Below, piece by piece: positions 37,805-47,885 of a stretch of 64,000 bases of DNA; positions within the stretch are counted from its first letter, which is position 1; every line of letters begins with the position of its first letter. Below the pieces are notes generated by a model. The model was given only the letters and a program-made list of their open reading frames with translations. It ran no database searches and was not told the DNA's origin. This stretch comes from an uncultured Microbacteriaceae bacterium (lineage in GTDB: Bacteria > Actinomycetota > Actinomycetes > Actinomycetales > Microbacteriaceae): positions 1-64,000 of the forward strand of contig CALMSL010000161.1 of the NCBI GenBank assembly GCA_937872445.1, in the 5' to 3' direction. The translations under genes and the position numbers were made by a program.

Positions 37805-39007
37805 GTGGGCGAACGTGAGCGGGGCCAGTTGAACGTCGTCGTCGGCGTCACCGGCGGGATCGCCGCATACAAGGCGGTGGCCGTCATCCGCGCCCTCGTG
37901 CTGGAGGGCCATGACGTCCACGTCGTCGCAACCGAGTCTGCGCTCCGATTTGTCGGAATGCCCACCCTGGAAGCGATCAGCCGCAATCCGGTGAGCCACG
38001 AGCTGTTCGAGGGCGTCGCGCAGGTGAGGCACGTGGCGATCGGGCAGTCCGCCGACGTGATCGTGCTCGCCCCGGCGACCGCGAATACGATCGCGCGACT
38101 GGCTGCCGGCCTCGCCGATGATCTGCTCGGAACCACCATTCTGGCGAGTACCGCTCCGCTCGTGATCGCCCCCGCCATGCACACCGAAATGTGGCACAAC
38201 GCGGCCACCGTGCACAATGTCGCGACGCTGAGGCAGCGCGGTGTCATCATCGTGGGCCCGGCGACCGGCCAGCTGACCGGCACGGACAGCGGACCGGGCA
38301 GGATGGCCGAGCCGGAGGAGATAGTCGACGCCGTGACGGCTGCGCTCGGCCCGCGGGACCTGGCCGGCAAGCGGATTCTCGTGACCGCCGGCGGCACGCG
38401 CGAACCGATAGATCCGGTGCGATTCATCGGGAACCGCTCCAGCGGCAAGCAGGGCGTGGCGATCGCCGCCGCCGCCGCCGCCAGGGGGGCGAGCGTTACG
38501 CTCATCGGCGCGAACCTGGACGTCCCGGTGCCGCGCGCCGTGACCGCCGTCGCCGTGAGTTCGGCCGACGAACTCGCGGACGCAACTCTCAGCGCGTCCC
38601 CGAATGCCGACGTGGTCATCATGGCTGCCGCCGTCGCCGATTACCGGCCGGATGCGGTATCGCCAGCAAAGCTCAAAAAGGACGTGCAGGGCGACGAACT
38701 GACGCTGCGGCTCGTGAAAACCCGGGACATCCTCGCGGCCCTCGCGGAATCGAAGCGGCCGGACCAGGTGGTGATCGGCTTTGCAGCGGAAACCGACAGC
38801 GACGATGCGGCATTGCTCGAACGTGGACGCGAGAAGATCAGGCGGAAAGGCTGCGATCTTCTTGTCGTCAACAGGGTGGGCTGGACGATGGGTTTCGGCA
38901 CCGACGACAACTCGGTCGTGGTGCTGGATCGGGCCGGCGATATAGTGATGGAGGCTTCGGGGACGAAGCCGTCGGTGGCCGGTCGTATCCTCGACCTGCT
39001 GACCTGA
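37805..39007 (+). CDS. coaBC: Bifunctional phosphopantothenoylcysteine decarboxylase/phosphopantothenate-cysteine ligase
   Basis: Two steps of coenzyme A synthesis in one protein. About 400 residues: the FMN-dependent CoaC domain (1-190; [42 protein letters not shown]) and the CTP-dependent CoaB domain (about 190-400; [45 protein letters not shown]). GTG 37805 is used, with AAGGAG 11 nt upstream; TTG 37829 is a plausible shorter start. The frame is open into rpoZ but without homology. Confidence 0.94.
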   Translation: MGERERGQLNVVVGVTGGIAAYKAVAVIRALVLEGHDVHVVATESALRFVGMPTLEAISRNPVSHELFEGVAQVRHVAIGQSADVIVLAPATANTIARLAAGLADDLLGTTILASTAPLVIAPAMHTEMWHNAATVHNVATLRQRGVIIVGPATGQLTGTDSGPGRMAEPEEIVDAVTAALGPRDLAGKRILVTAGGTREPIDPVRFIGNRSSGKQGVAIAAAAAARGASVTLIGANLDVPVPRAVTAVAVSSADELADATLSASPNADVVIMAAAVADYRPDAVSPAKLKKDVQGDELTLRLVKTRDILAALAESKRPDQVVIGFAAETDSDDAALLERGREKIRRKGCDLLVVNRVGWTMGFGTDDNSVVVLDRAGDIVMEASGTKPSVAGRILDLLT

Positions 39008-39041
39008 ACGTCCCGAAACACTTCCACCTGATTGGCACACC

Positions 39042-40238
39042 TTGGGTAATTCTCTCCGACTGTTCACGAGCGAATCCGTCACCGAAGGGCATCCGGACAA
39101 GATTTGCGACCAGGTCTCGGACGGAATCCTCGACGCGCTACTCACCGTGGATTCCGGCAGCCGCGTCGCCGTGGAAACCATGGTGACGACCGGTCTCGTG
39201 CACATCGCCGGCGAGGTCACGTGCGACGGCTACGTCGAGATACCGCAGCTCGTGCGCGACATCATCACCGAAATCGGCTACACGTCTTCCGCGGTCGGGT
39301 TCGACGGCAAGTCGTGCGGCGTCGCGGTGTCCATTGGCAATCAGTCGCCGGATATCGCGGCCGGGGTGGATCGTGCGCTGGAGGTTCGCGAAGGTTCGGA
39401 CCATGACCCCCTCGACCGGCAGGGTGCGGGCGACCAGGGCACGATGTTCGGTTTCGCCACGACCGAAACACCCGAGTACATGCCGCTTCCGATCTGGCTC
39501 GCGCATCGCCTCGCAGAGCGGCTGGCGGCCGTGCGCAGGAACGGCGACCTCGCCTACCTGCGACCGGATGGCAAAACTCAGGTGACGATCGGCTATGAGG
39601 GTGATGTCGCGCGGGCGGTGGACACCGTCGTGCTCTCGACGCAGCACGGACCGGAAGTGTCGGACGCGACGCTGCGCGCCGACATTGCCGCCCACGTGAT
39701 CGAACCCGTCCTCGGGCTTGCCGACCTGGACACCGCGTCGACCCGAATCCTCATCAATCCATCCGGACGATTCGAGATCGGCGGACCGCAGGGCGACGCC
39801 GGGCTCACCGGCCGCAAGATCATCGTCGACACGTACGGCGGCGCAAGCAGGCACGGCGGCGGCGCGTTCAGCGGCAAGGACCCGTCCAAGGTGGACCGCT
39901 CTGCCGCGTATGCGATGCGCTGGGTGGCCAAGAACGCGGTCGCGGCCGGGCTCGCCGAGAGGCTCGAGGTTCAGGTCGCGTACGCGATCGGCAAGGCGGC
40001 GCCCGTCGGCCTCTACGTCGAATCGTTCGGCACGGGCACGGTCGACGATGACACGATCCTTCGCGCGATCCGGAGCGTGTTCGACCTGCGCCCCTCGGCG
40101 ATCATCCGGGATCTGGATCTGCTGAGGCCGATCTACCGCCAGACCGCCACGTACGGGCATTTCGGGCGCGAACTGCCGGACTTCACGTGGGAACGTCTGG
40201 ATCGCGTGGACGCCTTGCGCGCCGAGGCCGGGTTGTAG
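39042..40238 (+). CDS. metK: S-adenosylmethionine synthase
   Basis: Makes S-adenosylmethionine from methionine and ATP. 398 residues with [59 protein letters not shown], and C-terminal [15 protein letters not shown]. The only canonical start near the conserved N-terminus is TTG 39042, with no good Shine-Dalgarno; the 34-bp gap to coaBC is too short for a SAM riboswitch and shows none. Follows coaBC, precedes priA. Confidence 0.96.
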   Translation: MGNSLRLFTSESVTEGHPDKICDQVSDGILDALLTVDSGSRVAVETMVTTGLVHIAGEVTCDGYVEIPQLVRDIITEIGYTSSAVGFDGKSCGVAVSIGNQSPDIAAGVDRALEVREGSDHDPLDRQGAGDQGTMFGFATTETPEYMPLPIWLAHRLAERLAAVRRNGDLAYLRPDGKTQVTIGYEGDVARAVDTVVLSTQHGPEVSDATLRADIAAHVIEPVLGLADLDTASTRILINPSGRFEIGGPQGDAGLTGRKIIVDTYGGASRHGGGAFSGKDPSKVDRSAAYAMRWVAKNAVAAGLAERLEVQVAYAIGKAAPVGLYVESFGTGTVDDDTILRAIRSVFDLRPSAIIRDLDLLRPIYRQTATYGHFGRELPDFTWERLDRVDALRAEAGL

Positions 40239-40240
40239 GC

Positions 40241-42211
40241 ATGCCCGCGGCATCCATCGCGCGGGTGCTGATCGATTCGCCGCTCCCGCAGCTCGACCGG
40301 CTGTTCGACTACCGGATCCCCGCGGATCAGGTGGCCGAGGTCCGTGCCGGTTGCCGGGTGCGCGTGCCGCTGAGGTCCGCGAATCGGATCTCCGACGGAT
40401 TCGTCATCGAGGTGGTGTCGAGCGTCGACTACAAGGGTGTGCTGAGTGAACTGGATTCGGTCGTCTCTGCTGTTTCCGTGCTCACGCCCGAGGTGTACGC
40501 GCTCGCCCGCACCGTTGCCGACCGTGCGGCAGGCAGCGCCAGCGACATCGTGCGGATCGCCGTGCCCAAACGCCAGGTTCGCGTGGAAAAAGCCTGGGTT
40601 GCGCACCGCGGCGAGGCGCCAGCGCCCGGCGAGGTCGCCCCGGTCACCGTCGACGAGTACGGCACCGCGGCCATCGATCAGGCGATCGCGGACTCCGCCC
40701 GGCTTGCCGTGGAAGCCATCCCTCGGCTCGTCGAGGTGGGCGGACAGTGGATCGGGCAGTGGGCGGTCACCATGGCGGCACTCGCCTCCCGTGCCCTCAC
40801 GGCGGGCACCGCGATCCTCGTGGTGCCCGACTACCGGGACCAGGCACAGCTCGAGGTCGCGCTGAACGCCAGCCTTCCCGCGGAGCGCATCGTCCGAGTC
40901 GACGCGCGCCAGCCGAACGCCGACCGCTACCGTGCGCACCTCGCGTGCCTGGATGACACCCCGCGAGTCATCGTGGGAAACCGATCCGCCGTGTACGCCC
41001 CCGCGAAGAACCTGTCGCTCATCGCTCTGTGGAACGACGGCGACCCGGTCCTGGCGGAACCGCTCGCACCGTACGCGCACAGCAGGGATGCGGCGCTTAT
41101 CCGTCAGGAACAGCAGCAGTGCGCGCTCGTGTTCCTGAACCACGCGAGAACCGTCGAGGTCGAACGTCTCGTCCAGTTGGGCTGGTGCACGGCGCTCGCG
41201 CCCGCGAAACGGTACCTTCCGAAGGTCATTCCCACCGCGCAGCAGCACGCGGAGGATGCGGTGGCCGCGAAGGCGCGCATCCCCTCCAGCGCCTGGCGTG
41301 AGGCCAGATCGGCGCTCGAGCACGGCCCCGTGCTCATCCAGGTCGCCCGACCCGGCTATGCCCCGCGGATCGTGTGCGATTCGTGCGGAGTGGTGGCCCG
41401 CTGCGCCCGCTGCAACGGGCCGCTTGGCCTGAAAACCTCCCGTGCGGCGCCCTCCTGCTCCTGGTGCGGTGCGATCGCCGCCCGGTGGCGCTGCGCCGAA
41501 TGCGCGGCCACCAGGTTCCGCATCCAGGGGCAGGGTGCGACGCGCACCGCAGAGGACCTCGGGCGTGCATTCCCCGGGGTTCCGGTCATCATTGCCGACG
41601 GTGAACGCCCGATCCTCGACGTCAGCGCCCGCCCGGCCCTGGTGATCGCGACGCGCGGCGCGGAACCCATCGCCGCGGGCGGCTACCGGGCGGTCGTGCT
41701 TCTGGACGGCGAGCGGATGCTGGCGCGGGAGAGCCTGCGCGTCGGCGAGGATTGCCTGCGCTGGTGGTCCAACGCGATCGCCCTGGCCGCGGACGGCGCC
41801 CCAAGCATCCTCGTCGGGGTGGGCGGGCCGCTCGGCGGAGCACTCGCGACGTGGCAGCTCGGCGAATTCGCGCGGGGGGAGCTCGCCGACCGCCGCCGCC
41901 TCCGATTCCCGCCGGCGGTGCGGGTCGCCACCGTGTCCGGCGACGCCGAATCCACCCAGCGGGCACTCTCCAGCGTGGCAGGACTGGATGGCGTTGACGT
42001 CCTCGGCCCGACGGAGACGGAAGCGGGGCACGTGCGCGCCATCGTGCGGTTCGACTATTCCCGCGGCGCCGCTGTCGCGGCAGCATTGCGTGCCGAAGTG
42101 ATCCGCAATGCGACGTCGCGGCGCAAGCGGGTGCCTGCTGCCGGTGCTCCAGCTCCAGCGCCTACACTGAGAGTCCGGTTCGACGACCTCGAACCGTTCG
42201 AGCAACTGTAG
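40241..42211 (+). CDS. priA: PriA-like primosomal protein N', helicase motifs degenerate
   Basis: 656 residues. The N-terminal DNA-binding domain (VLIDSPLPQLDRLFDYRIP) and eight-Cys zinc region (C379 onward: CDSC, CARC, CSWC, CAEC) are well kept. The helicase Walker A (GxTGSGKT) is missing, replaced around WIGQWAVTMAALASRALTAGT, and the DEEH box is replaced by WNDGDPV. Loss of the ATPase site is known for actinobacterial PriA homologues, so it may keep only a fork-binding, replication-restart role. ATG 40241 follows metK by 2 bp. Confidence 0.9.
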   Translation: MPAASIARVLIDSPLPQLDRLFDYRIPADQVAEVRAGCRVRVPLRSANRISDGFVIEVVSSVDYKGVLSELDSVVSAVSVLTPEVYALARTVADRAAGSASDIVRIAVPKRQVRVEKAWVAHRGEAPAPGEVAPVTVDEYGTAAIDQAIADSARLAVEAIPRLVEVGGQWIGQWAVTMAALASRALTAGTAILVVPDYRDQAQLEVALNASLPAERIVRVDARQPNADRYRAHLACLDDTPRVIVGNRSAVYAPAKNLSLIALWNDGDPVLAEPLAPYAHSRDAALIRQEQQQCALVFLNHARTVEVERLVQLGWCTALAPAKRYLPKVIPTAQQHAEDAVAAKARIPSSAWREARSALEHGPVLIQVARPGYAPRIVCDSCGVVARCARCNGPLGLKTSRAAPSCSWCGAIAARWRCAECAATRFRIQGQGATRTAEDLGRAFPGVPVIIADGERPILDVSARPALVIATRGAEPIAAGGYRAVVLLDGERMLARESLRVGEDCLRWWSNAIALAADGAPSILVGVGGPLGGALATWQLGEFARGELADRRRLRFPPAVRVATVSGDAESTQRALSSVAGLDGVDVLGPTETEAGHVRAIVRFDYSRGAAVAAALRAEVIRNATSRRKRVPAAGAPAPAPTLRVRFDDLEPFEQL

Positions 42212-42219
42212 GGGCACCC

Positions 42220-43149
42220 GTGACGAATTTGCGCGTCGTGTTCGCGGGCAGCCCCGCCGCAGCGGTCCCGAGCCTCCTCGCAATCGCCCGCAGCGGCCAC
42301 GACATCGCCGCCGTCATCACCCGCGAGGACGCCCTGCTCGGACGAAAGCGCATCCGAACCCCAACCCCGGTTGCTCGCGCCGCAGAACAGCTGGACATCC
42401 CCGTGATCGCCGCCAATTCCCTCGCGGGGGAACCGACAGAGCGAATCCTTCGGCTTCAACCGGATCTCGGCGTGATCGTCGCGTACGGCGGACTGGTTCG
42501 CGAGCCGCTGCTTTCGGCGCCGGAACTGGGCTGGATCAACCTGCATTTTTCCGTCCTGCCGCGCTGGCGCGGCGCGGCACCGGTGCAGCGGGCGATCATC
42601 GCGGGCGACGACGTGACCGGCGCGAGCGTGTTCCAGCTCGTGGAGGAGCTGGACGCCGGCCCGATCCTCGGGACGATGACTCAGGCGATCGGACGAAACG
42701 AAACCGCCGGTCACCTCCTGGAATCCCTGTCCGTGTCGGGCGCGGAGTTGCTCGTGGGCGTGATGGATGCGCTGGGCACCGGCACCGCCCGCGCGTCCGA
42801 ACAATCCGGAGACGTCACGTTCGCGCCGAAACTCACCATCGAGGATGGCCGCGTCGACTGGGCCGGCACCGCCGCGACGGTGCACAACCGTATCCGCGGG
42901 GTCACCCCCGAACCCGGGGCATTCACGATCGTGGACGGCGACCGGCTGAAAATCATCGATGCGGCACGTGCCCGCGACACGCCACGGCTCACGGTCGGTC
43001 GGATTTCGGCCGACGGCAAGCGCGTGTTCGTCGGCACGGCTTCGGAGCCGATCGAACTGCTCACCGTGCAACCGGCCGGCAAGCGGCCGATGCCGGCCGC
43101 GGACTGGTGGCGCGGCCGCCGCAGCGATGCCGAAACGGCCGCCACATGA
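42220..43149 (+). CDS. fmt: Methionyl-tRNA formyltransferase
   Basis: Formylates initiator Met-tRNA with 10-formyl-THF. 309 residues: LRVVFAGSPAAAVPSL at the N-terminus, the catalytic block INLHFSVLPRWRGAAPVQRAI (Asn, His), the EELDAGPIL region with the catalytic Asp, and the C-terminal beta-barrel with NRIRGVTPEPGAF. GTG 42220 follows priA by 8 bp. A TACACT at 42163-42168 in the end of priA is a weak promoter candidate. The stop overlaps rsmB by four bases. Confidence 0.96.
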   Translation: MTNLRVVFAGSPAAAVPSLLAIARSGHDIAAVITREDALLGRKRIRTPTPVARAAEQLDIPVIAANSLAGEPTERILRLQPDLGVIVAYGGLVREPLLSAPELGWINLHFSVLPRWRGAAPVQRAIIAGDDVTGASVFQLVEELDAGPILGTMTQAIGRNETAGHLLESLSVSGAELLVGVMDALGTGTARASEQSGDVTFAPKLTIEDGRVDWAGTAATVHNRIRGVTPEPGAFTIVDGDRLKIIDAARARDTPRLTVGRISADGKRVFVGTASEPIELLTVQPAGKRPMPAADWWRGRRSDAETAAT

Positions 43150-44528
43150 GTTCGGCGGTGCAACCGGCGCGCCGCGTGGCGTTCGAGGTAATCAGAGCCG
43201 TTTCCGAATCGGATGCCTACGCCAACCTGCTGCTGCCCGTGAAGCTCGAGCGGGCAAAGCTCCACGGTGCGGATGCCGCACTCGCGACGGAACTCACCTA
43301 CGGCACCCTGCGCCAACAGGGACTCTACGATCGCGTGATCGAACGCGCCGCAGGGCGGCCCCTGGAGCGGATCGACCCGCCCATCCTGGACGTGCTGCGA
43401 CTCGCCACTCACCAACTGCTGTCCCTGCGGGTGGCGCAGCACGCCGCGGTGGATGAGGCGGTGTCGCTCGCCCGGCTCGTCGGTTCGCGCTCGGCGACAG
43501 GGTTCGTGAACGGCGTCCTGCGAACCATCACTCGCACCGCGCCCGACGAGTGGCGGTCCCTCGTGATCGGCGAACAGTCGAGTGCCGACGACCGACTGGC
43601 GGCCGAGTTTTCGCATCCGGTGTGGATTGTTCGGGCGTTTCGGCAGGCGCTCGCCGCCGACGGCCGGGACGAGGACCTCGACAAGCTGCTTTCGGCCGAC
43701 AATGCCGCACCCGGGGTTACCCTTGCCGCTCTCCCCGGTCTTGCGCTCCGCGAGGAACTGGACGGCACGAGGCCCGGCGATCTTTCGCCCGTGGCGGCGC
43801 ACAGCAGCGGAGGGGATCCGTCACGGCTCGCGGCGGTGCGCGACGGACGCGCCAGGGTGCAGGATGAGGGTTCCCAACTCGCCGCACTCGCGCTCAGCCG
43901 GGCGAGGCCGATCGAACGCGGCGAACGGTGGCTCGACCTGTGCGCGGGCCCGGGCGGAAAGGCCGCGCTTCTGGCGGCGGAGGCGCTGGCGGGCGGCGCG
44001 ACCCTCGTGGCGAACGAGTTGTCGCCAGCCAGGGCAGGACTGGTCCGCAACGCCCTCGCGGTGTTCGACGACGCTCCGCAAGTGCTCGAGGACGATGGGC
44101 GCACGCTCGGCCACCAACTCGCGGGAACTCTCGACCGGGTTCTTCTGGACGCGCCCTGCACGGGTCTCGGCGCTCTACGGAGGCGCCCGGAGGCGCGCTG
44201 GCGAAAGCAGCTGTCCGATCTGCCTTCGCTCACCGGGCTGCAGCTCGAGCTCGTCTCGGCCGCGGCCGCGGCGCTGAAACCGGGCGGCCTGCTCGCGTAC
44301 GTCACGTGCTCGCCGCACCTCGCAGAAACCCGCGTCGCCGTCGCCCATGCCGTGCAAAAGTGCGGCCTGGTCCTCCTGGACACCCCCGCCATCCTCGCGG
44401 ACATCGCCGGGCGCGATCCGGACGTGCGCGGTAACGGGGCGGCGCAGTTGTGGCCGCACATCCATGGCACGGACGCCATGTTCATCGCGCTGCTGGAGAA
44501 GCCGCGCGAGGATGGGGGACACCGGTAG
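43146..44528 (+). CDS. rsmB: 16S rRNA (cytosine-967 C5) methyltransferase RsmB-like
   Basis: 460 residues. The N-terminal NusB-like RNA-binding domain spans about 1-145 (ARRVAFEVIRAVSESDAYANLLLP, HAAVDEAVSLARLVG, FVNGVLR). The SAM-dependent m5C methyltransferase spans about 240-460 with DLCAGPGGKAALLA (SAM loop), DAPCTGLGALRRRPEARW and TCSPHLAETR holding the two catalytic cysteines. ATG 43146 overlaps the fmt stop (ATGA); an earlier in-frame start would extend into fmt. Confidence 0.93.
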   Translation: MSSAVQPARRVAFEVIRAVSESDAYANLLLPVKLERAKLHGADAALATELTYGTLRQQGLYDRVIERAAGRPLERIDPPILDVLRLATHQLLSLRVAQHAAVDEAVSLARLVGSRSATGFVNGVLRTITRTAPDEWRSLVIGEQSSADDRLAAEFSHPVWIVRAFRQALAADGRDEDLDKLLSADNAAPGVTLAALPGLALREELDGTRPGDLSPVAAHSSGGDPSRLAAVRDGRARVQDEGSQLAALALSRARPIERGERWLDLCAGPGGKAALLAAEALAGGATLVANELSPARAGLVRNALAVFDDAPQVLEDDGRTLGHQLAGTLDRVLLDAPCTGLGALRRRPEARWRKQLSDLPSLTGLQLELVSAAAAALKPGGLLAYVTCSPHLAETRVAVAHAVQKCGLVLLDTPAILADIAGRDPDVRGNGAAQLWPHIHGTDAMFIALLEKPREDGGHR

Positions 44529-44531
44529 GCT
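44526..44531 (+). promoter_or_regulatory. -10 element TAGGCT, leaderless rpe promoter
   Basis: TAGGCT includes the rsmB stop codon and ends 6 nt before the rpe ATG. Confidence 0.5.
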
Positions 44532-44537
44532 TGCCGC

Positions 44538-45200
44538 ATGCCGGCCCGCATCAACCCCAGCATCCTCGCGGCGGACTTCGTCAACCTCGAGCGGGACATC
44601 GCCCGCATCGACAGCGCCGATCTGGTGCATGTCGATGTCATGGACAACCATTTCGTCCCGAACCTCACGTTCGGCCCGCAAATGGTGGGCCGAATCCAGG
44701 ATGTCTCGCCGATCCCGCTCGATGTGCACCTCATGATCGAGGACCCGGACCGGTGGGCACCCGGTTACGCCGAACTCGGCGCGTACTCCGTGACATTCCA
44801 TGCCGAAGCGGCGGCGGACGCGGTCGGCGTCGCTCGCCGGCTCCGCGAAATCGGCTCCCGCGCGGGACTTGCCGTGAAACCGGGCACGCCGATCGAACCG
44901 TACCTCGAGCTGCTCGACGAATTCGACCAGATTCTGGTCATGACCGTCGAGCCGGGATTCGGCGGACAGAGTTTCATCGAATCGGTCATGCCAAAGCTTG
45001 CCGCGCTCTCCGGGGAGGTGCGCCGACGCGGCCTCGACGTGTGGCTGCAGGTGGATGGCGGGGTGGATGTGCGCTCCATCGCCATCGCGGCCGAGGCGGG
45101 GGCGGACACGTTCGTCGCCGGATCGAGCGTGTTCAACGCGGATGATGCTGCGGGGAACATCGCCGCACTGCGGGCCGCGGCAGCGCCGCACGTGCACTAG
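44538..45200 (+). CDS. rpe: Ribulose-phosphate 3-epimerase
   Basis: Interconverts ribulose 5-phosphate and xylulose 5-phosphate in the pentose phosphate pathway. 220-residue TIM barrel: INPSILAADFVNLERDI, VHVDVMDNHFVPNLTFGP (metal ligands and catalytic Asp), DVHLMIEDP, MTVEPGFGGQSFI, WLQVDGGVD. ATG 44538 follows a TAGGCT element with leaderless spacing. Confidence 0.97.
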   Translation: MPARINPSILAADFVNLERDIARIDSADLVHVDVMDNHFVPNLTFGPQMVGRIQDVSPIPLDVHLMIEDPDRWAPGYAELGAYSVTFHAEAAADAVGVARRLREIGSRAGLAVKPGTPIEPYLELLDEFDQILVMTVEPGFGGQSFIESVMPKLAALSGEVRRRGLDVWLQVDGGVDVRSIAIAAEAGADTFVAGSSVFNADDAAGNIAALRAAAAPHVH

Positions 45201-45218
45201 TTCTGCTTTGATGGATTC

Positions 45219-45593
45219 ATGACAGAGTTCAACAGGACCAAGCCCGAGGTTGATTTCCACGGCGCCGACGCGCCGAGCGTTCTCGAGACGAGGGACATCG
45301 ACGTGGGCTCCGGCGCGGAGGCGATGCCCGGCGCCACCGTCGAGGTGCACTACGTGGGAGTCGACTTCGAGACCGGGGAAGAGTTCGACTCCAGCTGGTC
45401 CAGAGACCAGACGATCACGTTCCCATTGCGGGGCCTCATCGCCGGCTGGCAGGAGGGCATCCCAGGGATGCGCGTCGGGGGCCGCCGCGAACTCGTCATC
45501 CCGCCGCATTTGGCGTACGGCCCGGCGGGCGGAGGGCATGCCCTTTCCGGGCGCACGCTGATCTTCGTCATAGACCTGCTGGGCGTTTCCTAA
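45219..45593 (+). CDS. FKBP-type peptidyl-prolyl cis-trans isomerase
   Basis: 124 residues, a single cytoplasmic FKBP domain with no signal peptide: [58 protein letters not shown], and [10 protein letters not shown]. It probably assists folding. It stands between rpe and hisE with 18- and 17-bp gaps; there is no functional link to either. The ATG has no clear Shine-Dalgarno. Confidence 0.94.
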   Translation: MTEFNRTKPEVDFHGADAPSVLETRDIDVGSGAEAMPGATVEVHYVGVDFETGEEFDSSWSRDQTITFPLRGLIAGWQEGIPGMRVGGRRELVIPPHLAYGPAGGGHALSGRTLIFVIDLLGVS

Positions 45594-45597
45594 CCGG

Positions 45598-45603
45598 TAC
45601 CCT
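45598..45603 (+). promoter_or_regulatory. -10 element TACCCT, leaderless hisE promoter
   Basis: TACCCT ends 7 nt before the hisE GTG. A small ACCC-TTG-GGGT hairpin overlaps it. Confidence 0.4.
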
Positions 45604-45610
45604 TGGGGTT

Positions 45611-45874
45611 GTGAAAACTTTCGACGAGTTGTTCGCCGAGCTGTCCGAAAAGGCAGCGGCCCGGCAGCCGGGTTCCGGGACGGTGCAGCGGCTCGATGAG
45701 GGCGTTCACGCCATCGGGAAGAAGCTTGTCGAGGAGGCAGCGGAATCCTGGATGGCGGCGGAGCACGAAAGCGCCGACCGCACCGCCGAGGAGCTCTCGC
45801 AACTCCTCTACCACGTTCAGGTGCTCATGCTGGCCAGGGGTTTGACCACCGAGGATGTCTACCGACATTTGTGA
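45611..45874 (+). CDS. hisE: Phosphoribosyl-ATP diphosphatase
   Basis: Second step of histidine synthesis: removes pyrophosphate from phosphoribosyl-ATP. 87-residue single-domain MazG-like fold with [39 protein letters not shown] (metal-binding acids), and [21 protein letters not shown] start with leaderless geometry. hisG begins 69 bp later. Confidence 0.96.
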   Translation: MKTFDELFAELSEKAAARQPGSGTVQRLDEGVHAIGKKLVEEAAESWMAAEHESADRTAEELSQLLYHVQVLMLARGLTTEDVYRHL

Positions 45875-45943
45875 TCGCGCCCTCGCCCTGGACGTACGAC
45901 CACGCCGCTCTGAGAGCCCAGACGGCGGGAGAAGAGAACACGC

Positions 45944-46783
45944 ATGCTCAGAATCGCCATCCCGAACAAGGGAATGCTCTCCGACACGGCAACGCAAATG
46001 CTCGCGGAAGCCGGGTACGTCACCCGGCGCGATCCGAAGGAGCTCATCGTCTTCGACCCCGCGAACGGCGCCGAGTTCTTCTACCTTCGCCCGCGGGATA
46101 TTGCGACCTATGTCGGTTCCGGCGCCCTGGATGTCGGCATCACCGGGCGGGACCTCCTCCTGGATTCCGGGTCGAGCGCGACCGAGATCGCGGGCCTCGA
46201 TTTCGCCGAGTCGACGTTCCGCTTTGCGGGCCCGACGGGCCGATTCTCCTCGCTTGCTGACCTTGCCGGAGTGCGCATCGCGACAAGTTATCCCGGTTTG
46301 GTCGGTGCGTTCCTTTCCCGGGAGGGCATCGACGCCCGCCTCGTGACACTGGATGGCGCTGTCGAGTCGGCGGTGCAGCTCGGCGTCGCGGACGCGGTCG
46401 CCGATGTCGTGTCCACCGGGACGACGCTGCGGCAGCAGGGACTCGACGTGTTCGGGCCGGTCATCCTGGAATCCACCGCCGTGCTGATCAGTTCGGGAGC
46501 AACCTTGCCGGGACTCGCGACGTTCCAGCGGCGCATCCAGGGCGTGCTCGTCGCCCGCCAGTACGTGCTCATGGACTACGACCTGCCCGCCTCGCTCGTC
46601 GAGCAGGCATCCGCGATCACCCCGGGCCTCGAGTCGCCCACGGTATCGCCCCTCAGGGACTCGGAGTGGGTCGCCGTGCGGGTCATGGTTCCGCGCGCGA
46701 GAACCAACGCGATCATGGACGAGCTGTACGAGTTGGGTGCCCGCGCGATTCTGGTCAGCTCGATCCACGCAGCGCGGATCTGA
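45944..46783 (+). CDS. hisG: ATP phosphoribosyltransferase
   Basis: First and feedback-controlled step of histidine synthesis, joining ATP and PRPP. 279 residues of the long form: [25 protein letters not shown], the PRPP loop around [15 protein letters not shown], and a C-terminal ACT-like histidine-sensing domain (about 205-279, [18 protein letters not shown]). GAGAAGAG lies upstream of the ATG. The stop shares one base with hisF ATG. Confidence 0.97.
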   Translation: MLRIAIPNKGMLSDTATQMLAEAGYVTRRDPKELIVFDPANGAEFFYLRPRDIATYVGSGALDVGITGRDLLLDSGSSATEIAGLDFAESTFRFAGPTGRFSSLADLAGVRIATSYPGLVGAFLSREGIDARLVTLDGAVESAVQLGVADAVADVVSTGTTLRQQGLDVFGPVILESTAVLISSGATLPGLATFQRRIQGVLVARQYVLMDYDLPASLVEQASAITPGLESPTVSPLRDSEWVAVRVMVPRARTNAIMDELYELGARAILVSSIHAARI

Positions 46784-47544
46784 TGACGCTCCCGGTTCGC
46801 GTGATCCCGTGCCTTGACGTCGCAGACGGTCGGGTCGTGAAGGGCGTCAACTTCCGCGGGCTTCGGGATGCGGGGGACCCGGTCGAGCTGTCGCGCCGCT
46901 ACTTCGAGCAGGGGGCGGATGAGCTGACCTTCCTCGATGTGAATGCGACCGTCGACAATCGCCAGACCGCGTGGGACATCGTCACGAGAACCGCCGAACA
47001 GGTCTTCATCCCGTTGACGGTCGGCGGCGGAGTTCGCACCGTCGAGGATGTGGCGAGGCTGCTTTCCGTCGGCGCAGACAAGGTGGGCGTGAACAGCGCC
47101 GCAATCGCCCGGCCGTCGCTCATCGACGACATCGCGGATCGGTTCGGCGCCCAGGTGCTCGTGCTGTCCCTCGACGTGAAACGCTCGGGGGGGCGATTCG
47201 TGGTGACCACGCACGGCGGCCGCACGGAAACGGAACTCGATGCCATCGAGTGGGCGGCAGAGTCGGTGCGCCGCGGCGCTGGAGAACTGCTCGTGAACTC
47301 CATCGACGCGGACGGCACGAAGGCCGGGTTCGATCTCGAGCTGATCGCCGCCGTCCGCGCGGTGAGCAGCGCGCCGATCATTGCCTCCGGGGGAGCGGGC
47401 GCCGCACGCGACTTCGCGCCGGCCGTGCAGGCCGGGGCAGATGCGGTGCTCGCGGCATCCGTGTTCCACAATGGAGATCTGACGGTCGCCGCGGTCAAGC
47501 GGTCGCTTGCCGGCGACGGCATCACGGTGAGGGAGACGGCATGA
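46783..47544 (+). CDS. hisF: Imidazole glycerol phosphate synthase cyclase subunit
   Basis: Forms imidazole glycerol phosphate and AICAR with ammonia from HisH. 253-residue TIM barrel: [19 protein letters not shown] (catalytic Asp), [27 protein letters not shown], and [18 protein letters not shown] second Asp region. ATG 46783 overlaps the hisG stop. hisH, hisA, hisB, hisC and hisD are not in the window. Stop overlaps hisI by four bases. Confidence 0.97.
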   Translation: MTLPVRVIPCLDVADGRVVKGVNFRGLRDAGDPVELSRRYFEQGADELTFLDVNATVDNRQTAWDIVTRTAEQVFIPLTVGGGVRTVEDVARLLSVGADKVGVNSAAIARPSLIDDIADRFGAQVLVLSLDVKRSGGRFVVTTHGGRTETELDAIEWAAESVRRGAGELLVNSIDADGTKAGFDLELIAAVRAVSSAPIIASGGAGAARDFAPAVQAGADAVLAASVFHNGDLTVAAVKRSLAGDGITVRETA

Positions 47545-47885
47545 GTGCGCACGAGTCCGACAGCCTCGTCCGGCAGGCACGGTTCGGTGCCGATGGCCTG
47601 CTCCCCGCCATCATTCAGGAAAAGGGCTCGCGGGACGTTCTCATGCTCGCCTGGATGGATGCGGAAGCACTGCGGCGCACTCTCCGGGAAGGCCGCGTGA
47701 CGTTCTGGTCGCGGTCTCGGCGGGAATACTGGAGGAAAGGCGACACGTCGGGCAATCGGCTCCGGGTGAGCTCAGCGGCCCTCGACTGCGACTCCGACGC
47801 GCTCCTGATCACCGTGGAGCCCGTGGGCGCCGCATGCCACACGGGAGCCCACAGCTGCTTCGACGATGCCGGTGACCAGCCGTGA
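47541..47885 (+). CDS. hisI: Phosphoribosyl-AMP cyclohydrolase
   Basis: Third step of histidine synthesis, zinc-dependent ring opening. 114 residues, a stand-alone HisI without fused His[36 protein letters not shown], the metal site DCDSDALL, and [15 protein letters not shown] 47541 overlaps the hisF stop; the stop overlaps the trpE GTG, physically joining the his and trp runs. Confidence 0.96.
   Translation: MSAHESDSLVRQARFGADGLLPAIIQEKGSRDVLMLAWMDAEALRRTLREGRVTFWSRSRREYWRKGDTSGNRLRVSSAALDCDSDALLITVEPVGAACHTGAHSCFDDAGDQP

Noticed and set aside
39008..39041. SAM riboswitch upstream of metK
   Set aside because: The gap is only 34 bp and shows no conserved core or stems.
39047..39062. TAATTC as a leaderless promoter giving a CTG start for metK at 39060
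   Set aside because: It would trim residues that homologues keep (SLRLF). TTG 39042 is the simpler start, though weak.
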